Of a stretch of 64,000 nt of DNA, positions 1 to 9,727 are shown in pieces. This DNA comes from Sulfolobus islandicus Y.N.15.51. Its GTDB lineage: Archaea > Thermoproteota > Thermoprotei_A > Sulfolobales > Sulfolobaceae. Under the pieces are notes generated by a model, which saw only the letters and a program-made list of their open reading frames with translations, was not told the origin of the DNA and did no database searches. The stretch's first letter is position 1. Every line of letters starts with the position of its first letter. The stretch covers positions 868,001 to 932,000 of the forward strand of contig NC_012623.1 of assembly GCF_000022485.1 (NCBI RefSeq). The letters run 5' to 3'. The position numbers and the translations under genes are program-made.

Positions 1-92
1 TTAGCAATATATTTAAGTTCTTCACTAGAATTAATTTTAAATGGGTCTAGGAGAGAAAAATGTAATTTCTCATTATCATTTAACTTGTCCAT
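1..92 (-). CDS. Probable geranylgeranylglyceryl phosphate synthase, N-terminus only
   Basis: An open frame starts at an ATG (92-90) inside the last codons of the Elf1 gene and runs off the left edge of the window, giving about 30 residues. It contains [10 protein letters not shown] followed by SSEELKYIA, which resembles the start of the GGGP synthase TIM barrel (HFTLIDPDK...), the enzyme that makes the first ether bond of archaeal lipids. The overlap with elf1 suggests co-transcription. With so little sequence the family call is tentative, but the reading frame is clear. Confidence 0.6.
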
Positions 93-399
93 GAGGTATT
101 TCTTCACTTTCCCCTTCAATTTCATTTTCTTCTTCCGTATTTTCATTAGTTCTCTCTTTTATTTGTAATCTTCCCTCCAAGTACATGTCTATGAATTTGG
201 AATAAGCATTTGCCTCATCAAATACAGAGGGTACTTCAATTTCAGTATAAAGACCACAACTTCCACATGTAATTGTTGCAATATTATCTTTTATCTTTAC
301 ACTAATTGAGACCTTTCCACATCTAGGGCACTCAAATGTTTTCGGTAATTTAGGCTTTACTCTGATAATTTTAGTCCTCTTTCGTCTTTTCCCTCCCAT
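76..399 (-). CDS. Elf1-like transcription elongation factor
   Basis: A 107-residue protein. A basic N-terminus (GGKRRKRTK) is followed by a zinc ribbon with CPRC near residue 24 and CGSC near residue 45, then a helical segment and an acidic Glu-rich tail. This is the layout of archaeal Elf1 homologues, which travel with RNA polymerase. The acidic tail is longer than the compact core needs. It overlaps the next gene downstream (probable GGGP synthase) and sits ten bases after a small membrane protein gene, so a small operon is likely. Confidence 0.8.
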
Positions 400-408
400 A
401 ATCGACCA

Positions 409-552
409 CTATTTATTTTTACCTTTCTTCTTTTTCGTATAAATGTCTTTTGTACTTGAAGACTTTATTGGAAATTCCATTAATATTATATAAATTATTA
501 TAAATGCCAATATCAAAATCCCAGATATAAATACTAACTGCACATCGTTCAA
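409..552 (-). CDS. Small single-pass membrane protein
   Basis: Family not recognised. One strongly hydrophobic segment (LVFISGILILAFIIIYIIL) is followed by a short lysine-rich tail ending KKKKGKNK, so a membrane anchor with a basic cytoplasmic end is expected. An ATG at 606 would give 65 residues but would overlap the preceding SWIM gene by 52 bases. A TTG at 552 (47 residues), preceded by the purine-rich GGAGAG, fits the spacing better and is chosen here; a GTG at 543 is another option. Confidence 0.55.
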   Translation of the reverse strand: MNDVQLVFISGILILAFIIIYIILMEFPIKSSSTKDIYTKKKKGKNK

Positions 553-554
553 AG

Positions 555-917
555 TCAACTCTCCACATTGCTCAATATTCTTCTCAGTTTTAAAGATTTT
601 CCACAAGTGTATATCTCGGTTAAAATTTCTTTAAAATCCTCTGTATATAACTCAATTTTTGTTAATTGATCCTTCTCTAATGCATATTTTAAACCTAAAG
701 TATGATAGCAAAAGTCATACTTGTTTCTTAAAAGTACATTGAATAAATAAAATGGACAACTACAGTAATTAAGATCAAGGGTGTAATCGTTATTACGTCC
801 AATATAAATAAAAATCGTGAACAAAGTACCTTTAAGAGATAGACTTACAAATCTTCCTTCTTTAACTACTCTTCTAGCTTTCAATAGAAGATGCCTATTT
901 GTTTGATTTGAAGACAC
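555..917 (-). CDS. SWIM-type zinc-finger protein
   Basis: A 120-residue protein with CSC near residue 53 and C-Y-H about 18 residues later (DFCYHTLGLKYAL). This is the C-x-C...C-x-H pattern of SWIM zinc fingers, which mediate protein or DNA binding. It starts at a GTG (917). It is the first gene of a short minus-strand run with the membrane protein and elf1. In eukaryotes and some archaea SWIM proteins partner Rad51-like recombinases; nothing in this neighbourhood confirms that role here. Confidence 0.6.
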   Translation of the reverse strand: MSSNQTNRHLLLKARRVVKEGRFVSLSLKGTLFTIFIYIGRNNDYTLDLNYCSCPFYLFNVLLRNKYDFCYHTLGLKYALEKDQLTKIELYTEDFKEILTEIYTCGKSLKLRRILSNVES

Positions 918-1170
918 TTATACTTCTTTATCCCGTCTAAGGATTAATAATTTATCTAATAATCAGTTTCACTATCGCTAGTCGATTGCTAAATTGTTTA
1001 GATCGTGGCAGAATTTCTAGTATCGTTGTTCCATGATTCATTGGAGATAAAAGTTGTCATAACATTATTTCTGACCTCCACTGCCCTAAAGGAGAAGCTT
1101 AAGGTTGTGATCTGTTAAAATATTATATAATATCGACTTTTTCGATTAAAATATGATAAAATTTAAAGTT
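918..1170. other. 253-bp intergenic region without a recognisable gene
   Basis: It lies between the SWIM gene and tRNA-Val, both on the minus strand. It must hold the SWIM promoter; an A/T-rich stretch near 940-962 could supply the TATA box. I looked for C/D boxes (RUGAUGA/CUGA), tRNA arms and open frames on both strands and found nothing convincing. Confidence 0.5.
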
Positions 1171-1246
<76 letters not shown>

Positions 1247-1271
1247 TAATACTAGGTTATTGTTTTCTCTT

Positions 1272-1736
1272 TTAAACTTTACCTTCTACTAATTGTAAAT
1301 ACTTACATAAAAAGAAGGATGCCAAACTTACGGCTCCTAAATCTTGAGCATCTTCTACTATTCTTACATACTCCCCTAGAGATTGTTCTATTTTGTTAAA
1401 ACCACTCCCTTCTATTCCAGAAAATATTATCAATATTTTATCATATTTCATAAGAATATTAAAATCAATTTGTTTTTCAGCATTCTGTGATACTAGGAGT
1501 GTAATTTCTGGTTTTAATAGATCTATAGCGTCCTTTAGTTCTGGCAGTACCAAAATAGGCTTATTATATTTAAATGCTAGTTTACTAACTTCTGGAACTC
1601 CAGATTGCGCAGCTGTCCCACCTAACTTAGTGAGAACTAAATACTTTACGTACTTTATATTAAAGGCTAATTTAGAAAAGTCCAAGAGTCTTTGATTACT
1701 AGTTAGGTTATGTAGGCCGAAATATAACTCTTTCAT
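1272..1736 (-). CDS. SPOUT-fold RNA methyltransferase-like protein (COG4080-type)
   Basis: 154 residues. The C-terminal half ([10 protein letters not shown]...[24 protein letters not shown]) resembles the knotted cofactor-binding end of SPOUT methyltransferases, and the length fits the archaeal COG4080 group. Substrate unknown. It overlaps the 3' end of the C5-methyltransferase gene by 29 bases and is the last gene of the run MBF1-HflX-Trm56-TFE-C5 methyltransferase. I assign the fold with moderate confidence and the activity only by inference. Confidence 0.55.
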   Translation of the reverse strand: MKELYFGLHNLTSNQRLLDFSKLAFNIKYVKYLVLTKLGGTAAQSGVPEVSKLAFKYNKPILVLPELKDAIDLLKPEITLLVSQNAEKQIDFNILMKYDKILIIFSGIEGSGFNKIEQSLGEYVRIVEDAQDLGAVSLASFFLCKYLQLVEGKV

Positions 1737-2685
1737 TTAGTATACCCAGAATCTCTTTAGCTATAGCGGTAGATAAGGCTACTGGAACAGATTCACCTAC
1801 TTGATTATACTGTTCATCTTTGCTTCCTAAAAATACATGATCATCAGGATAACTCATTAGTCTGGCCTGCTCTCTCACAGTTAAGAATCTATCATGGAAT
1901 GGGTGTATAAATCTAGAATTACCCAAAATTGTAGGTGCTAGATCGAATGGAGAAAGTCTAATATATAGTGGCATACTTTTTCCCTTACTCGCCTTGTACA
2001 TTGTTAAATACTCTCCGTACCCAATTTTAGAAATTTTCAGAAGTTTTTTCTCGTTAGGCTCGCTTACCTCGTTATTAGGAACGTCTAGTTTGCTATCTAA
2101 ATCATGAATCGCATCATAAACTGTGACTCTTTTTTGAATTTTAATAGGCAATATTTTAACGTTTGAGATGAATACCCTATTTCGTTTAGATGGGTTACCA
2201 TAATCTTCAGCATGTAATATATTGAAGAATATATTATTGTATCCAGCTCTTTTAAATTCATTAATTAGAGCATCTCTTAGTGATTGAGTTTCAATAATCG
2301 CTGGAACATTTTCCATTACAAAGATTTTCGGTTTTAGTTCATCCACAATCCTTATGAATTCCAGTGTTAAACTCCCTCTTTGATCTAAATATAATCTATC
2401 TAAAGGATCTTGCATACGTAAGGGATTAGCTGCAGTATATCCCTCACATGGAGGGCCTCCAATTATTACGTCTATTTCATCCCCTACATTTTTTAAAATC
2501 TCTTTTCCACTTATTTGTCTTATATCGTCTTCGATTACTATTGTATTTGGAAAATTTAATGAATATGTTCTAGCTGCAGCGTGATTTATATCTATTGCTA
2601 ATTTAGGCTCTATTCCTAATTTTTTGAAACCTAATGAAAATCCTCCAGCTCCAGAAAATAGATCAATGACTTTTATTTGCCCCAA
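1708..2685 (-). CDS. C5-cytosine methyltransferase, orphan
   Basis: 325 residues. Motif I is [14 protein letters not shown], motif IV is GGPPCEGY with the catalytic Cys, motif VI is MENVPAI, and motif VIII-X elements ([20 protein letters not shown]...QVGESVP) are present, so the enzyme looks complete. Motif IV has Glu where GPPCQG is usual. It starts at a TTG (2685) overlapping the 3' end of TFE. There is no adjacent restriction endonuclease; the neighbours are transcription and tRNA-modification genes, so an orphan DNA methyltransferase or an RNA role are both open. Confidence 0.85.
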   Translation of the reverse strand: MGQIKVIDLFSGAGGFSLGFKKLGIEPKLAIDINHAAARTYSLNFPNTIVIEDDIRQISGKEILKNVGDEIDVIIGGPPCEGYTAANPLRMQDPLDRLYLDQRGSLTLEFIRIVDELKPKIFVMENVPAIIETQSLRDALINEFKRAGYNNIFFNILHAEDYGNPSKRNRVFISNVKILPIKIQKRVTVYDAIHDLDSKLDVPNNEVSEPNEKKLLKISKIGYGEYLTMYKASKGKSMPLYIRLSPFDLAPTILGNSRFIHPFHDRFLTVREQARLMSYPDDHVFLGSKDEQYNQVGESVPVALSTAIAKEILGILNERVIFRPT

Positions 2686-3200
2686 AGTTTTGTCTCCTTA
2701 TCTATCTCTTCCTCTATTTGTCTTATTTTTTGCTCCAAGAATGACTTAATCTTTTCCGTATCATAGTAGGTTAGTTGAGATCCACATTTCAAACATTTAA
2801 ATTCATTTTCAAACGCTTCCTCAAATGAATATCTACTATTATCTTGTGGACATATGAAGAACGTATTATTTTTCTCATATTCTAATCTTGATTTTAATTT
2901 ATCCAATATTAACCTTTTTCTATTTAATAGTATCTCATTAATTTGATCTATGTTAGGCTTCCAATAATAAATGAACCATCCGCTATCTTTATCCCTTGTT
3001 TTCCTATAACTTACAAAACCTTGCTCCTCCAGCAAATTCAATTTCTTTCTCACATCATTAACCTTTATATTAAGCTGATTCGCTATTTCTTCATCTGTCA
3101 TTTCAGTCCCTTTTTCTAGTAGCACTCGCAAAACATCAATCACGTCATCTCCCAACAAACTTTTCGCTAGATTAATAAACAAGTCCTCTGCATTAACCAT
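2673..3200 (-). CDS. tfe: Transcription factor TFE alpha (TFIIE alpha homologue)
   Basis: 175 residues: an N-terminal winged helix (residues about 5-95, with [28 protein letters not shown] split across its recognition helix) and a C-terminal zinc ribbon with C116-P-x near FICPQD and CLKC near residue 137, then a coiled C-terminus. TFE helps open promoters with TBP, TFB and RNA polymerase. It overlaps trm56 by 8 bases and the methyltransferase by 13, so it is translated from a polycistronic message. Confidence 0.93.
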   Translation of the reverse strand: MVNAEDLFINLAKSLLGDDVIDVLRVLLEKGTEMTDEEIANQLNIKVNDVRKKLNLLEEQGFVSYRKTRDKDSGWFIYYWKPNIDQINEILLNRKRLILDKLKSRLEYEKNNTFFICPQDNSRYSFEEAFENEFKCLKCGSQLTYYDTEKIKSFLEQKIRQIEEEIDKETKLWGK

Positions 3201-3729
3201 TTCTTATCACCTTCTTGCCAACATTCTGAGGTAATATCTTTATTTTCGCATCTCCAAATTCCATATATAGCTCTCGTCCCTTATAAATTCTGTCTAAAAA
3301 AATTGCCAGTGCTGCTACTTCAGAATGTGGCTGATTCCCTATTGCTATGTTGTAATCCACATTACGATAATACCAACCTTCAACTTTTTCTGCTCCTACA
3401 ATTATTAATAGAGGATATTTTATTTTATCAAGCTTATCTTGAAGATCGTTAATATTAATTCCATACATTGTTAAGTGTATTACCGTACCTCCTTTTTCTT
3501 TCCATTCATTTACAATATTCTTGCCGTTTTCGATTTCTTTTACCAAAAAATATGACGATCCACCCCAACTATCTATGACTTTTGATATAGATTTTATCAT
3601 TTTTTCATCTTTACCTTCGATATAAACACCCTTAGCTCCAAAAGCTCTTGCTACTAAGATTACATGTGTTGTCACTCTTTTATCTCTAGCTGGTCTATGG
3701 CCTAACCTTAAAACATATATATCTTTCAA
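3193..3729 (-). CDS. trm56: tRNA (cytidine-56-2'-O)-methyltransferase Trm56
   Basis: 178 residues matching the archaeal aTrm56 SPOUT family: N-terminal [18 protein letters not shown], central [10 protein letters not shown], and the knotted region [16 protein letters not shown]...[18 protein letters not shown]. It methylates the ribose of C56 in the tRNA T loop. Overlaps of 4 and 8 bases with hflX and tfe indicate one transcription unit. Confidence 0.93.
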   Translation of the reverse strand: MKDIYVLRLGHRPARDKRVTTHVILVARAFGAKGVYIEGKDEKMIKSISKVIDSWGGSSYFLVKEIENGKNIVNEWKEKGGTVIHLTMYGININDLQDKLDKIKYPLLIIVGAEKVEGWYYRNVDYNIAIGNQPHSEVAALAIFLDRIYKGRELYMEFGDAKIKILPQNVGKKVIRNG

Positions 3730-4796
3730 CTCAACTGTGTTGTTAGCTGGTATATCCTCTCCCTTAATAATTCAAGATTTGTTCTCTTTAAAGCTGATAT
3801 AGGTATGACATCGAATATGGGAGAATATAACTCTTTTGATAGCTTTTCTATTAGATTAAGCTTTTTATATAAATCGCCATCAATTTTATCAATTTTATTA
3901 AGGGCTACTAGTATAGGCTTACCCGAAACTCCTATTTCTCTTAAAATTTCGAAAGAGGATTGCAAAGTCTCAATTAGTAAATTTTCCGAAAACATAGAAT
4001 CTATTACAAGAATTAATGCATCTGAGTATTTTGCTTCTGACAGAGTGACGAAGAAAGCATCTACAATTTGTGGTGGAATTCCTCTAATAAATCCTACAGT
4101 ATCAACTAGCATAATCTTTCTATTATTTATAGAGAGGGCATATCTTTTAGGTGACATTGTGGTAAATAGTTTTGTATCAACTTTCTGTGTTAACCCGGTT
4201 AATGAGTTAAATAACGAGGTCTTTCCGGAGTTTGTATATCCTACGATTCCAACAGAAGGAATATTGTTCCTCTTATTAGATTCTATGGATTTTTCTTTAA
4301 AGGCCTTTATATTTTCTAATTCCTTCATAAGTTTATTGATTCTTCTTTTATAAAATTTTATTGTAGATTCTACTCCATACGTTCCAGCTCCTAAAGGACC
4401 TTGTTGTTCGCCTATTTTTGATTTAGTATACGTTTCCTTTATTATCGGTAGTTCATACTTAAGCCTGGCCAGTTCTATTTGCATTTTTGCTTCTTTTGAC
4501 CCTGCATGCAATGCAAATATTTCTAAGAGAAGGAGTATTTTGTCTAGGATCTCTTTTCCTTTTAGTTCTTTTCTCAGATTTATAAAGTGTCTGGGCTTAA
4601 GTTGTTCGAATACGATTAAAGTGGAAATCTCCTCGTCGTTTTTAATTTGTTGCAGCTTATCATATTGTATATAAAATTTCACATTAGGCGATTTTGGTAA
4701 TTTGTAAATCCTAACTATCTTGTAGTTAGCCCCCTCAACTAACGCGATTGCCTCTTCCTTAAATTCTTCAGATACAAAAAGAACTGCACTTTTCAC
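3726..4796 (-). CDS. hflX: HflX-family ribosome-associated GTPase
   Basis: 356 residues. An N-terminal HflX domain with the glycine-rich linker GEQQGPLGAGTYGVE and a coiled-coil (about residues 150-170) precedes a G domain with G1 GYTNSGKTS, G3 DTVGFI and G4 NKID. HflX binds the large ribosomal subunit and can split ribosomes. It overlaps the mbf1 stop and the trm56 start by 4 bases each. Confidence 0.93.
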   Translation of the reverse strand: MKSAVLFVSEEFKEEAIALVEGANYKIVRIYKLPKSPNVKFYIQYDKLQQIKNDEEISTLIVFEQLKPRHFINLRKELKGKEILDKILLLLEIFALHAGSKEAKMQIELARLKYELPIIKETYTKSKIGEQQGPLGAGTYGVESTIKFYKRRINKLMKELENIKAFKEKSIESNKRNNIPSVGIVGYTNSGKTSLFNSLTGLTQKVDTKLFTTMSPKRYALSINNRKIMLVDTVGFIRGIPPQIVDAFFVTLSEAKYSDALILVIDSMFSENLLIETLQSSFEILREIGVSGKPILVALNKIDKIDGDLYKKLNLIEKLSKELYSPIFDVIPISALKRTNLELLRERIYQLTTQLS

Positions 4797-5287
4797 TTCT
4801 TTCCCTCTTTAATATTAACTACATCCCCTAAGGTTAATTCTGTTTCATCGAATTCTTTCTCGCTTTCTTCATTTTCTAATGGGGTAACTAGCTTAATACC
4901 AAGAATTTTCTCTAGCTGTCTGGCTTGAGAGATTGTAGGCTTCAATTTACCACTTTCAAATCTTTTAATGATATTTTCCGATACTTTTAATTTCTGTGCT
5001 AATTGTTGTTGTGAGATACCCAATTGTTCTCTAGCATTTTTAATAATCTTGTAATAGTCTGCTACAATTTCTAATTCAGTATCTGCCATTTTAGGCGGTT
5101 TAGGAGTGGTTTTCTTTTGTGTTTCACTTTTCTTATTATCCTCTTTTACTATCACTGCATGCTTTCTTATTCTATTGTAACATGAATTACATACAGTAAT
5201 AATTGAGCCTTCATATGACATAGTTATACCTTTACCATGAATTGGAGATCCACATAATTCACAGTATTCTTCACTATTAGCTTGCAT
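4793..5287 (-). CDS. Archaeal multiprotein bridging factor MBF1
   Basis: 164 residues with an N-terminal zinc ribbon (CELC...CNSC), a Lys/Pro/Thr-rich linker, and a C-terminal helix-turn-helix (residues about 82-135, ISQQQLAQKLKVSENIIKRF). This is the archaeal MBF1 layout; archaeal MBF1 has been linked to ribosomes as well as transcription. It starts the minus-strand operon that runs to 1272 and is transcribed divergently from PAN across a 72-bp region. Confidence 0.9.
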   Translation of the reverse strand: MQANSEEYCELCGSPIHGKGITMSYEGSIITVCNSCYNRIRKHAVIVKEDNKKSETQKKTTPKPPKMADTELEIVADYYKIIKNAREQLGISQQQLAQKLKVSENIIKRFESGKLKPTISQARQLEKILGIKLVTPLENEESEKEFDETELTLGDVVNIKEGKK

Positions 5288-5359
5288 ATAGATACCTATT
5301 GTAAATACTTGTATTAAACATTTTTAGTCTATGTCAAACAAGTATATATACGAGTTAAA

Positions 5360-6541
5360 TTGTCCGGAGATTTTGACACAATAAGGGATGCTTCTTCTTC
5401 AGACGAGGTTCAATTGGTTAGATTATTAGAAGAAAAAATCAAGTCATTACAGATTGAAATTGAAAATCTAAGAAAAGAACTAAATTATTATAAAGCAGAA
5501 ATGGAAAAAATGTTAAGTCCTCCATTAATTGAGGCAGTTGTATTAGACGTTTTACCAGACGGTAGAGTACTAGTTAGAAGTTCGTCTGGACCAAATTTAG
5601 TAGTAAATGTAGCTAGTCATATTGATCAAAAATTAATAAAGCCTGGAGTATCTGTTGCCTTAAATCAAAGAGGATCTACTATATTAGAGGTTTTGCCACA
5701 GAAGGAAGATCCAATTGTAAAGACAATGGAAATTGTGGAAAAACCTAACGTAACTTATTCTGAGATAGGTGGATTAGAAGAGCAAATAAAGGAGTTAAGG
5801 GAAGTTGTGGAATTACCTTTGAAGAAGCCTGAGATATTTAGAGAGATAGGAGTAGAACCACCAAAGGGAGTTTTATTATATGGTCCGCCAGGTACTGGAA
5901 AGACTATGTTGGCAAAAGCAGTAGCTACTGAGAGTAATGCCGTCTTCATTCATGTTGTTGCTTCAGAGTTCGCACAAAAATTTGTGGGGGAAGGTGCTAG
6001 GATAGTTAGAGAGTTATTTGAAATGGCTAAAAGAAAGGCACCATCAATAATCTTCATTGATGAAATTGATGCCATAGGTGCTAAGAGAATAGATATAGGA
6101 ACAAGTGGAGAAAGGGAGATACAGAGAACGTTAATGCAGCTCTTGGCTGAGCTCGATGGATTTAATCCGTTGGATAACGTTAAGATCATTGCAGCTACGA
6201 ATAGGATAGACATATTGGATCCTGCATTATTGCGACCTGGTAGATTTGATAGGATAATAGAGGTTCCCTTACCAGATTTTAGAGGAAGAACTGAGATATT
6301 TAACATATACCTAAAGAAAATGAAAGTCGAGGATAATATAAATCTTGAATTATTGTCGCAGCTTTCAGAAGGATTTAGTGGTGCTGATATTAAGAATGTT
6401 TGTGTTGAAGCAGCGTATATGGCAATTAGGGATGGTAGGAATAAGGTTACAATGAAGGATTTAGTTAATGCTATAACCAAGATTAATGTTAAAAGGAATA
6501 ATATGGAGAGTATGAAAGAGAGGCGAGAGAAGTATAGCTAA
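5360..6541 (+). CDS. pan: PAN, proteasome-activating AAA ATPase
   Basis: 393 residues: N-terminal coiled coil (about 16-52), OB domain (about 58-112), then an AAA+ module with Walker A GPPGTGKT (175-182), Walker B IIFIDEID (230-237), pore loop KFVGEG, and Arg-finger region ATNR...RPGRFDR. PAN unfolds proteins and feeds them to the 20S proteasome. The start is a TTG at 5360. An A/T run (AGTATATATA, 5341-5350) lies very close upstream, so either TTTTTAG near 5320 is the TATA box or the true start is further in. The C-terminus reads E-K-Y-S, so it lacks the hydrophobic residue of a standard HbYX docking motif. Confidence 0.93.
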   Translation: MSGDFDTIRDASSSDEVQLVRLLEEKIKSLQIEIENLRKELNYYKAEMEKMLSPPLIEAVVLDVLPDGRVLVRSSSGPNLVVNVASHIDQKLIKPGVSVALNQRGSTILEVLPQKEDPIVKTMEIVEKPNVTYSEIGGLEEQIKELREVVELPLKKPEIFREIGVEPPKGVLLYGPPGTGKTMLAKAVATESNAVFIHVVASEFAQKFVGEGARIVRELFEMAKRKAPSIIFIDEIDAIGAKRIDIGTSGEREIQRTLMQLLAELDGFNPLDNVKIIAATNRIDILDPALLRPGRFDRIIEVPLPDFRGRTEIFNIYLKKMKVEDNINLELLSQLSEGFSGADIKNVCVEAAYMAIRDGRNKVTMKDLVNAITKINVKRNNMESMKERREKYS

Positions 6542-7049
6542 GTATAAAGAGTTTTTAAGTGAACCAGTAGAAGCAAGCTATAATGAAATCTCAACCTTAC
6601 GTTACATTGCTGAATATCAATTCGATTATAATGTTTCTAGATGTTTGTTTCCCGAGGATAAGCATTTTTTAATTCAGAGATCCATAAATACAAAGAAAAT
6701 CAGAAACGTGTTAACCAGTGGGGGAGAGTTATATTTAGTGTTAAGGGCCCAAGATGTTTTATTTTCCCTTACCTTGTTAAGCGGGAGTGTAATTAAGGGT
6801 TGTTCAAAGTTTCCAGAATATAGGGTTGTAATACCCAAGAATTTAGAAGAGTTTATAAAAAATGGAAGAAATGTTTTCTCTAAACATGTAATAGCAGTTG
6901 ATAAACGAATAAGGGCTGGAGATGAGGTGATAGTTGTAAATGAAAATGACGAGTTAATAGCAATAGGTAAAGCTAAATTATCCGGAGAAGAAATGATGGA
7001 GTATAAAAGAGGTATGGCAGTTCACGTGAAAAAGAGGTGTACTAGATGA
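6534..7049 (+). CDS. C-terminal (C2-PUA) half of split archaeosine tRNA-guanine transglycosylase
   Basis: The protein carries the archaeosine TGT C-terminal module: [19 protein letters not shown], then a C2 domain, then a PUA domain ending with [18 protein letters not shown] and [15 protein letters not shown]. The only conventional start is a TTG at 6645 (134 residues), but the conserved LRYIAEYQF...CLFP block lies upstream of it and is in frame from 6516. The only plausible initiator there is ATA at 6534, overlapping the PAN stop and about 10 nt after GAGAGG, giving 171 residues. PUA domains bind the acceptor end and help place the tRNA for G15 exchange by TgtA (7736-9244). Confidence 0.75.
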   Translation: MAKYKEFLSEPVEASYNEISTLRYIAEYQFDYNVSRCLFPEDKHFLIQRSINTKKIRNVLTSGGELYLVLRAQDVLFSLTLLSGSVIKGCSKFPEYRVVIPKNLEEFIKNGRNVFSKHVIAVDKRIRAGDEVIVVNENDELIAIGKAKLSGEEMMEYKRGMAVHVKKRCTR

Positions 7050-7768
7050 GTAATGTTAAGATAATAATAAAGAAAGACTTAAGTGAGCTAAAAGGTTCTA
7101 CATTTATAACTGGATTTAGAACTATAGGGGAGGTAGGCTATTTAGCAATAAGACATTTAGCCTTAAAAAGAAAAATGGAAAGAATAGGGTATGTTGTAAC
7201 TAAATATTATAGAGACGTCACGTTTGTAGATGATTACGGTATCGCAACACCTTTTGATATATTTTATGACAAGGATAAACATTTAGTACTATTACTTAAT
7301 CATATTTTACCGTTTCAACGTGAGTGGAATGATTTCGCTTCACAAGTTATAAAATGGATTAAGAAATTATCGATTAATAATATACTTCTAGTAGGAGCAC
7401 TAGATAAAAGGTATAAAGTTGGAAATGAGAGTTTAAAATGGCTAAAAACATCAAAATGCAGTTTGAATTTAGATTACCCTCAATTAGACAAACAATTACT
7501 AATGGTAGGTCCATTAGCTTTATTCACTTTACATTCTGAAATTGAAGACTTGCCAGCATTAGTTTTGTTACCATACGCAGATCGTGAAAGGACAGATCCA
7601 GTAGCAGCTGCAACTGCAATAGAAGTTTTAAATAAAATGCTTAGCTTAAACGTTAGTGTAGATGAATTATACGAAGAGGCAAAAAGAATAGAAGAGGATT
7701 TACAAAAACAAATGGAGTTATTGCAGAAAGAATTATCAAGAGGAAGTGCTGATAGAGTCTATATGTAA
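7046..7768 (+). CDS. PAC2-family proteasome assembly chaperone-like protein
   Basis: 240 residues of the PAC2/DUF75 family ([20 protein letters not shown] near the N-terminus; [27 protein letters not shown] near the C-terminus), ending in a helical tail. Eukaryotic PAC2 helps build 20S alpha rings. The gene follows PAN and the TGT C-terminal gene with ATGA overlap, which supports a proteasome role by context. Its 3' end overlaps the convergent tgtA gene by 33 bases. Confidence 0.85.
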   Translation: MSNVKIIIKKDLSELKGSTFITGFRTIGEVGYLAIRHLALKRKMERIGYVVTKYYRDVTFVDDYGIATPFDIFYDKDKHLVLLLNHILPFQREWNDFASQVIKWIKKLSINNILLVGALDKRYKVGNESLKWLKTSKCSLNLDYPQLDKQLLMVGPLALFTLHSEIEDLPALVLLPYADRERTDPVAAATAIEVLNKMLSLNVSVDELYEEAKRIEEDLQKQMELLQKELSRGSADRVYM

Positions 7769-9244
7769 ACCTAGTTTTTCACAGTTTACTAACTCTACTT
7801 TTTGGTAATTTTTACATCTTAAGAACGAAACGATTTTAGTTTTCATGTCTGCTATTACGTCTTCATCTATTTCGTTTGGAATCTCGAATTGAGATAGTGG
7901 ATAAGAGTCCGAGACCTCTAACGGTATTAAACCAAAAAACGGTATCGCTATAAATATGTCACTACTATTATGATCAGTTATTCTTTCCTTTATACTTTTA
8001 ATATAATCATAGGCAGTATCGCTTATCGCCTTATCATAGCAATATATAGCTACTTTATCTTTCTTTTGCACATACCTTTCCAAAAATCTCGAGTGACGTA
8101 TGATTTCTGGCCTATGTAAAGAGTTATTATCAAATAAAAACAAACCTTTTGGATCTCCCCTTATTCTAGGGTCATATTTTTCTAAATAGTCTTTATATTT
8201 TATCAATCTTTTGAATGCAGAATATACTGCAGGATGAGAGTAAGCTTTTTCTTGAAGATATTCAAATAGTCTTCCTTCCTTAATTGCTTGTTTAGCTGCT
8301 TTGAATTCTTCTAAAATAGTATAAAGGTTATGAATAGCTAATGCTCTTGTTCTTTCTTCCTCATTCATTTCAAGTAAATCTTTAGGTGTGTATTTAGAAC
8401 ATATTGGACAAGAACATGGAAAATATTCTAAATCCTCTAATTTGTATACACGTGTCCTAGTAATATATCTATTATCTCTAGCATATATTATATATGAGGC
8501 AGAGTCAAAGCTATCTACTCCTAATGCTACTGCAAATGGAATGATATGAGGTAACCCTCCTCCGAATAAATGAAACGGAATTCCTCTTTTTATGTTAGAT
8601 TTAGCAGTATAAATCATGTCAATTACGGTATCATACATGTACCGCTCTAAGAGAACTGTTGGACTACCAAGCGCAACCATATTGTATATGTCTTCAAATT
8701 TAGATAATCCTTCAGCAGAAGTCTTAACTAGATCAAGATATTTTCCTCCTTGTATCGGATATACCCAAATAATATTGTTATCTTGATTTTTTACTATGAT
8801 TTTTGATGCTTCTTCTATTCTCTTTAAAGTTTCATATACTGTTATTTTAGCATTTTCATAATCATTTGTATTTCCGGTAGGTAAATCTAATATTACCCCA
8901 ATGTCCGGTTTTATCTTGAGCTGATAATTCACTATCTCATAATTGGTTATTCCTATATCCCCATACTCTAGAATTTGATATGCTCCCGAATCCGTCATTA
9001 TGATCATATCTTCAGAGTTTAGCTCCTTATGTATATCATCTTTTATATATTTATTTTTATATAATATATACGAATTTGTGATAAAATTTTTAAATCCCAT
9101 ATTTTTAATCTCATCTATTGATATTTCATCTTTTAATATACTAATTACTGGAAAGAATACTGGAGTTTCTAAGTTACCGCTTCTTGTTTTTAAGATTCCT
9201 ATTCTTCCTGCCAAATCTTCGTATTTCACTTCAAATACGGTCAT
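7736..9244 (-). CDS. tgtA: Archaeosine tRNA-guanine transglycosylase, catalytic subunit
   Basis: 502 residues. The TIM-barrel active site is present: MTDSGAYQ (Asp85, acid/base), HLFGGGLP, and GVDSFDSAS (Asp247 as the likely nucleophile). A zinc site follows with C277, C279, C282 and H305. After about residue 350 comes an extra alpha/beta domain. The enzyme swaps guanine-15 of tRNA for preQ0 on the way to archaeosine. The usual C2-PUA end is missing here and is encoded separately at 6534-7049 on the other strand, i.e. a split TGT. It overlaps SmAP3 by 4 bases. Confidence 0.93.
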   Translation of the reverse strand: MTVFEVKYEDLAGRIGILKTRSGNLETPVFFPVISILKDEISIDEIKNMGFKNFITNSYILYKNKYIKDDIHKELNSEDMIIMTDSGAYQILEYGDIGITNYEIVNYQLKIKPDIGVILDLPTGNTNDYENAKITVYETLKRIEEASKIIVKNQDNNIIWVYPIQGGKYLDLVKTSAEGLSKFEDIYNMVALGSPTVLLERYMYDTVIDMIYTAKSNIKRGIPFHLFGGGLPHIIPFAVALGVDSFDSASYIIYARDNRYITRTRVYKLEDLEYFPCSCPICSKYTPKDLLEMNEEERTRALAIHNLYTILEEFKAAKQAIKEGRLFEYLQEKAYSHPAVYSAFKRLIKYKDYLEKYDPRIRGDPKGLFLFDNNSLHRPEIIRHSRFLERYVQKKDKVAIYCYDKAISDTAYDYIKSIKERITDHNSSDIFIAIPFFGLIPLEVSDSYPLSQFEIPNEIDEDVIADMKTKIVSFLRCKNYQKVELVNCEKLGLHIDSISTSS

Positions 9245-9681
9245 AGACCTAATTCCTTTTTCTTTTTATTTATATAATCGTTGTATAGATCGTAAATTCT
9301 TTGGGCCATTGGCCCACTTCCTTCTACTCCATTTTGTGATACTTTAATTCTCTCCAGAATTGTCACTACTCCTGTCTCTTCGTAAACTTTTATATCAGCT
9401 GGCCTTAAATTTAAGGATTTTTCAACTAATTCTGCAAACTCTCTTGGCTCAAATAGAGGAGGATTCTTAATTATTATCTCAGAAATTATATTTCCATTTA
9501 TCATTAACTTATAGAAAGTGTTATTATTATCATCTTTAACATTTGTTAAACTAATAATAAATGGCGAAAGTTCATATGCATAAAGTTGACCAGTATACGT
9601 TTTTCCATTAGTTGTTTTTACAATAATAGTCTTATCTATTAGGTTATTCAATTCGCTCGAGATTCTTCTTCCACTACTCAT
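9241..9681 (-). CDS. Sm-like archaeal protein SmAP3 (Lsm domain plus C-terminal domain)
   Basis: 146 residues. The N-terminal Sm fold is visible as [24 protein letters not shown] and the Sm2-like [12 protein letters not shown]. An additional alpha/beta domain ([26 protein letters not shown]...[12 protein letters not shown]) resembles the Lsm12-type anticodon-binding-like extension of SmAP3. It binds RNA by family analogy. It forms a minus-strand pair with tgtA and is divergent from rpo8. Confidence 0.88.
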   Translation of the reverse strand: MSSGRRISSELNNLIDKTIIVKTTNGKTYTGQLYAYELSPFIISLTNVKDDNNNTFYKLMINGNIISEIIIKNPPLFEPREFAELVEKSLNLRPADIKVYEETGVVTILERIKVSQNGVEGSGPMAQRIYDLYNDYINKKKKELGL

Positions 9682-9727
9682 ATTATAGTCCCCAATAACG
9701 TTAATAAATTAAAACTTAAATAGTAAT

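Noticed and set aside
918-1170. Possible structured RNA upstream of tRNA-Val
   Set aside because: No complete C/D, H/ACA or other RNA signature was found; isolated CTGA and purine runs are not enough.
3805-4353. Plus-strand frame of 182 codons
   Set aside because: Antisense shadow of hflX, whose GTPase motifs are unambiguous.
5950-6480. Minus-strand frame of 176 codons
   Set aside because: Antisense shadow of the PAN AAA domain.
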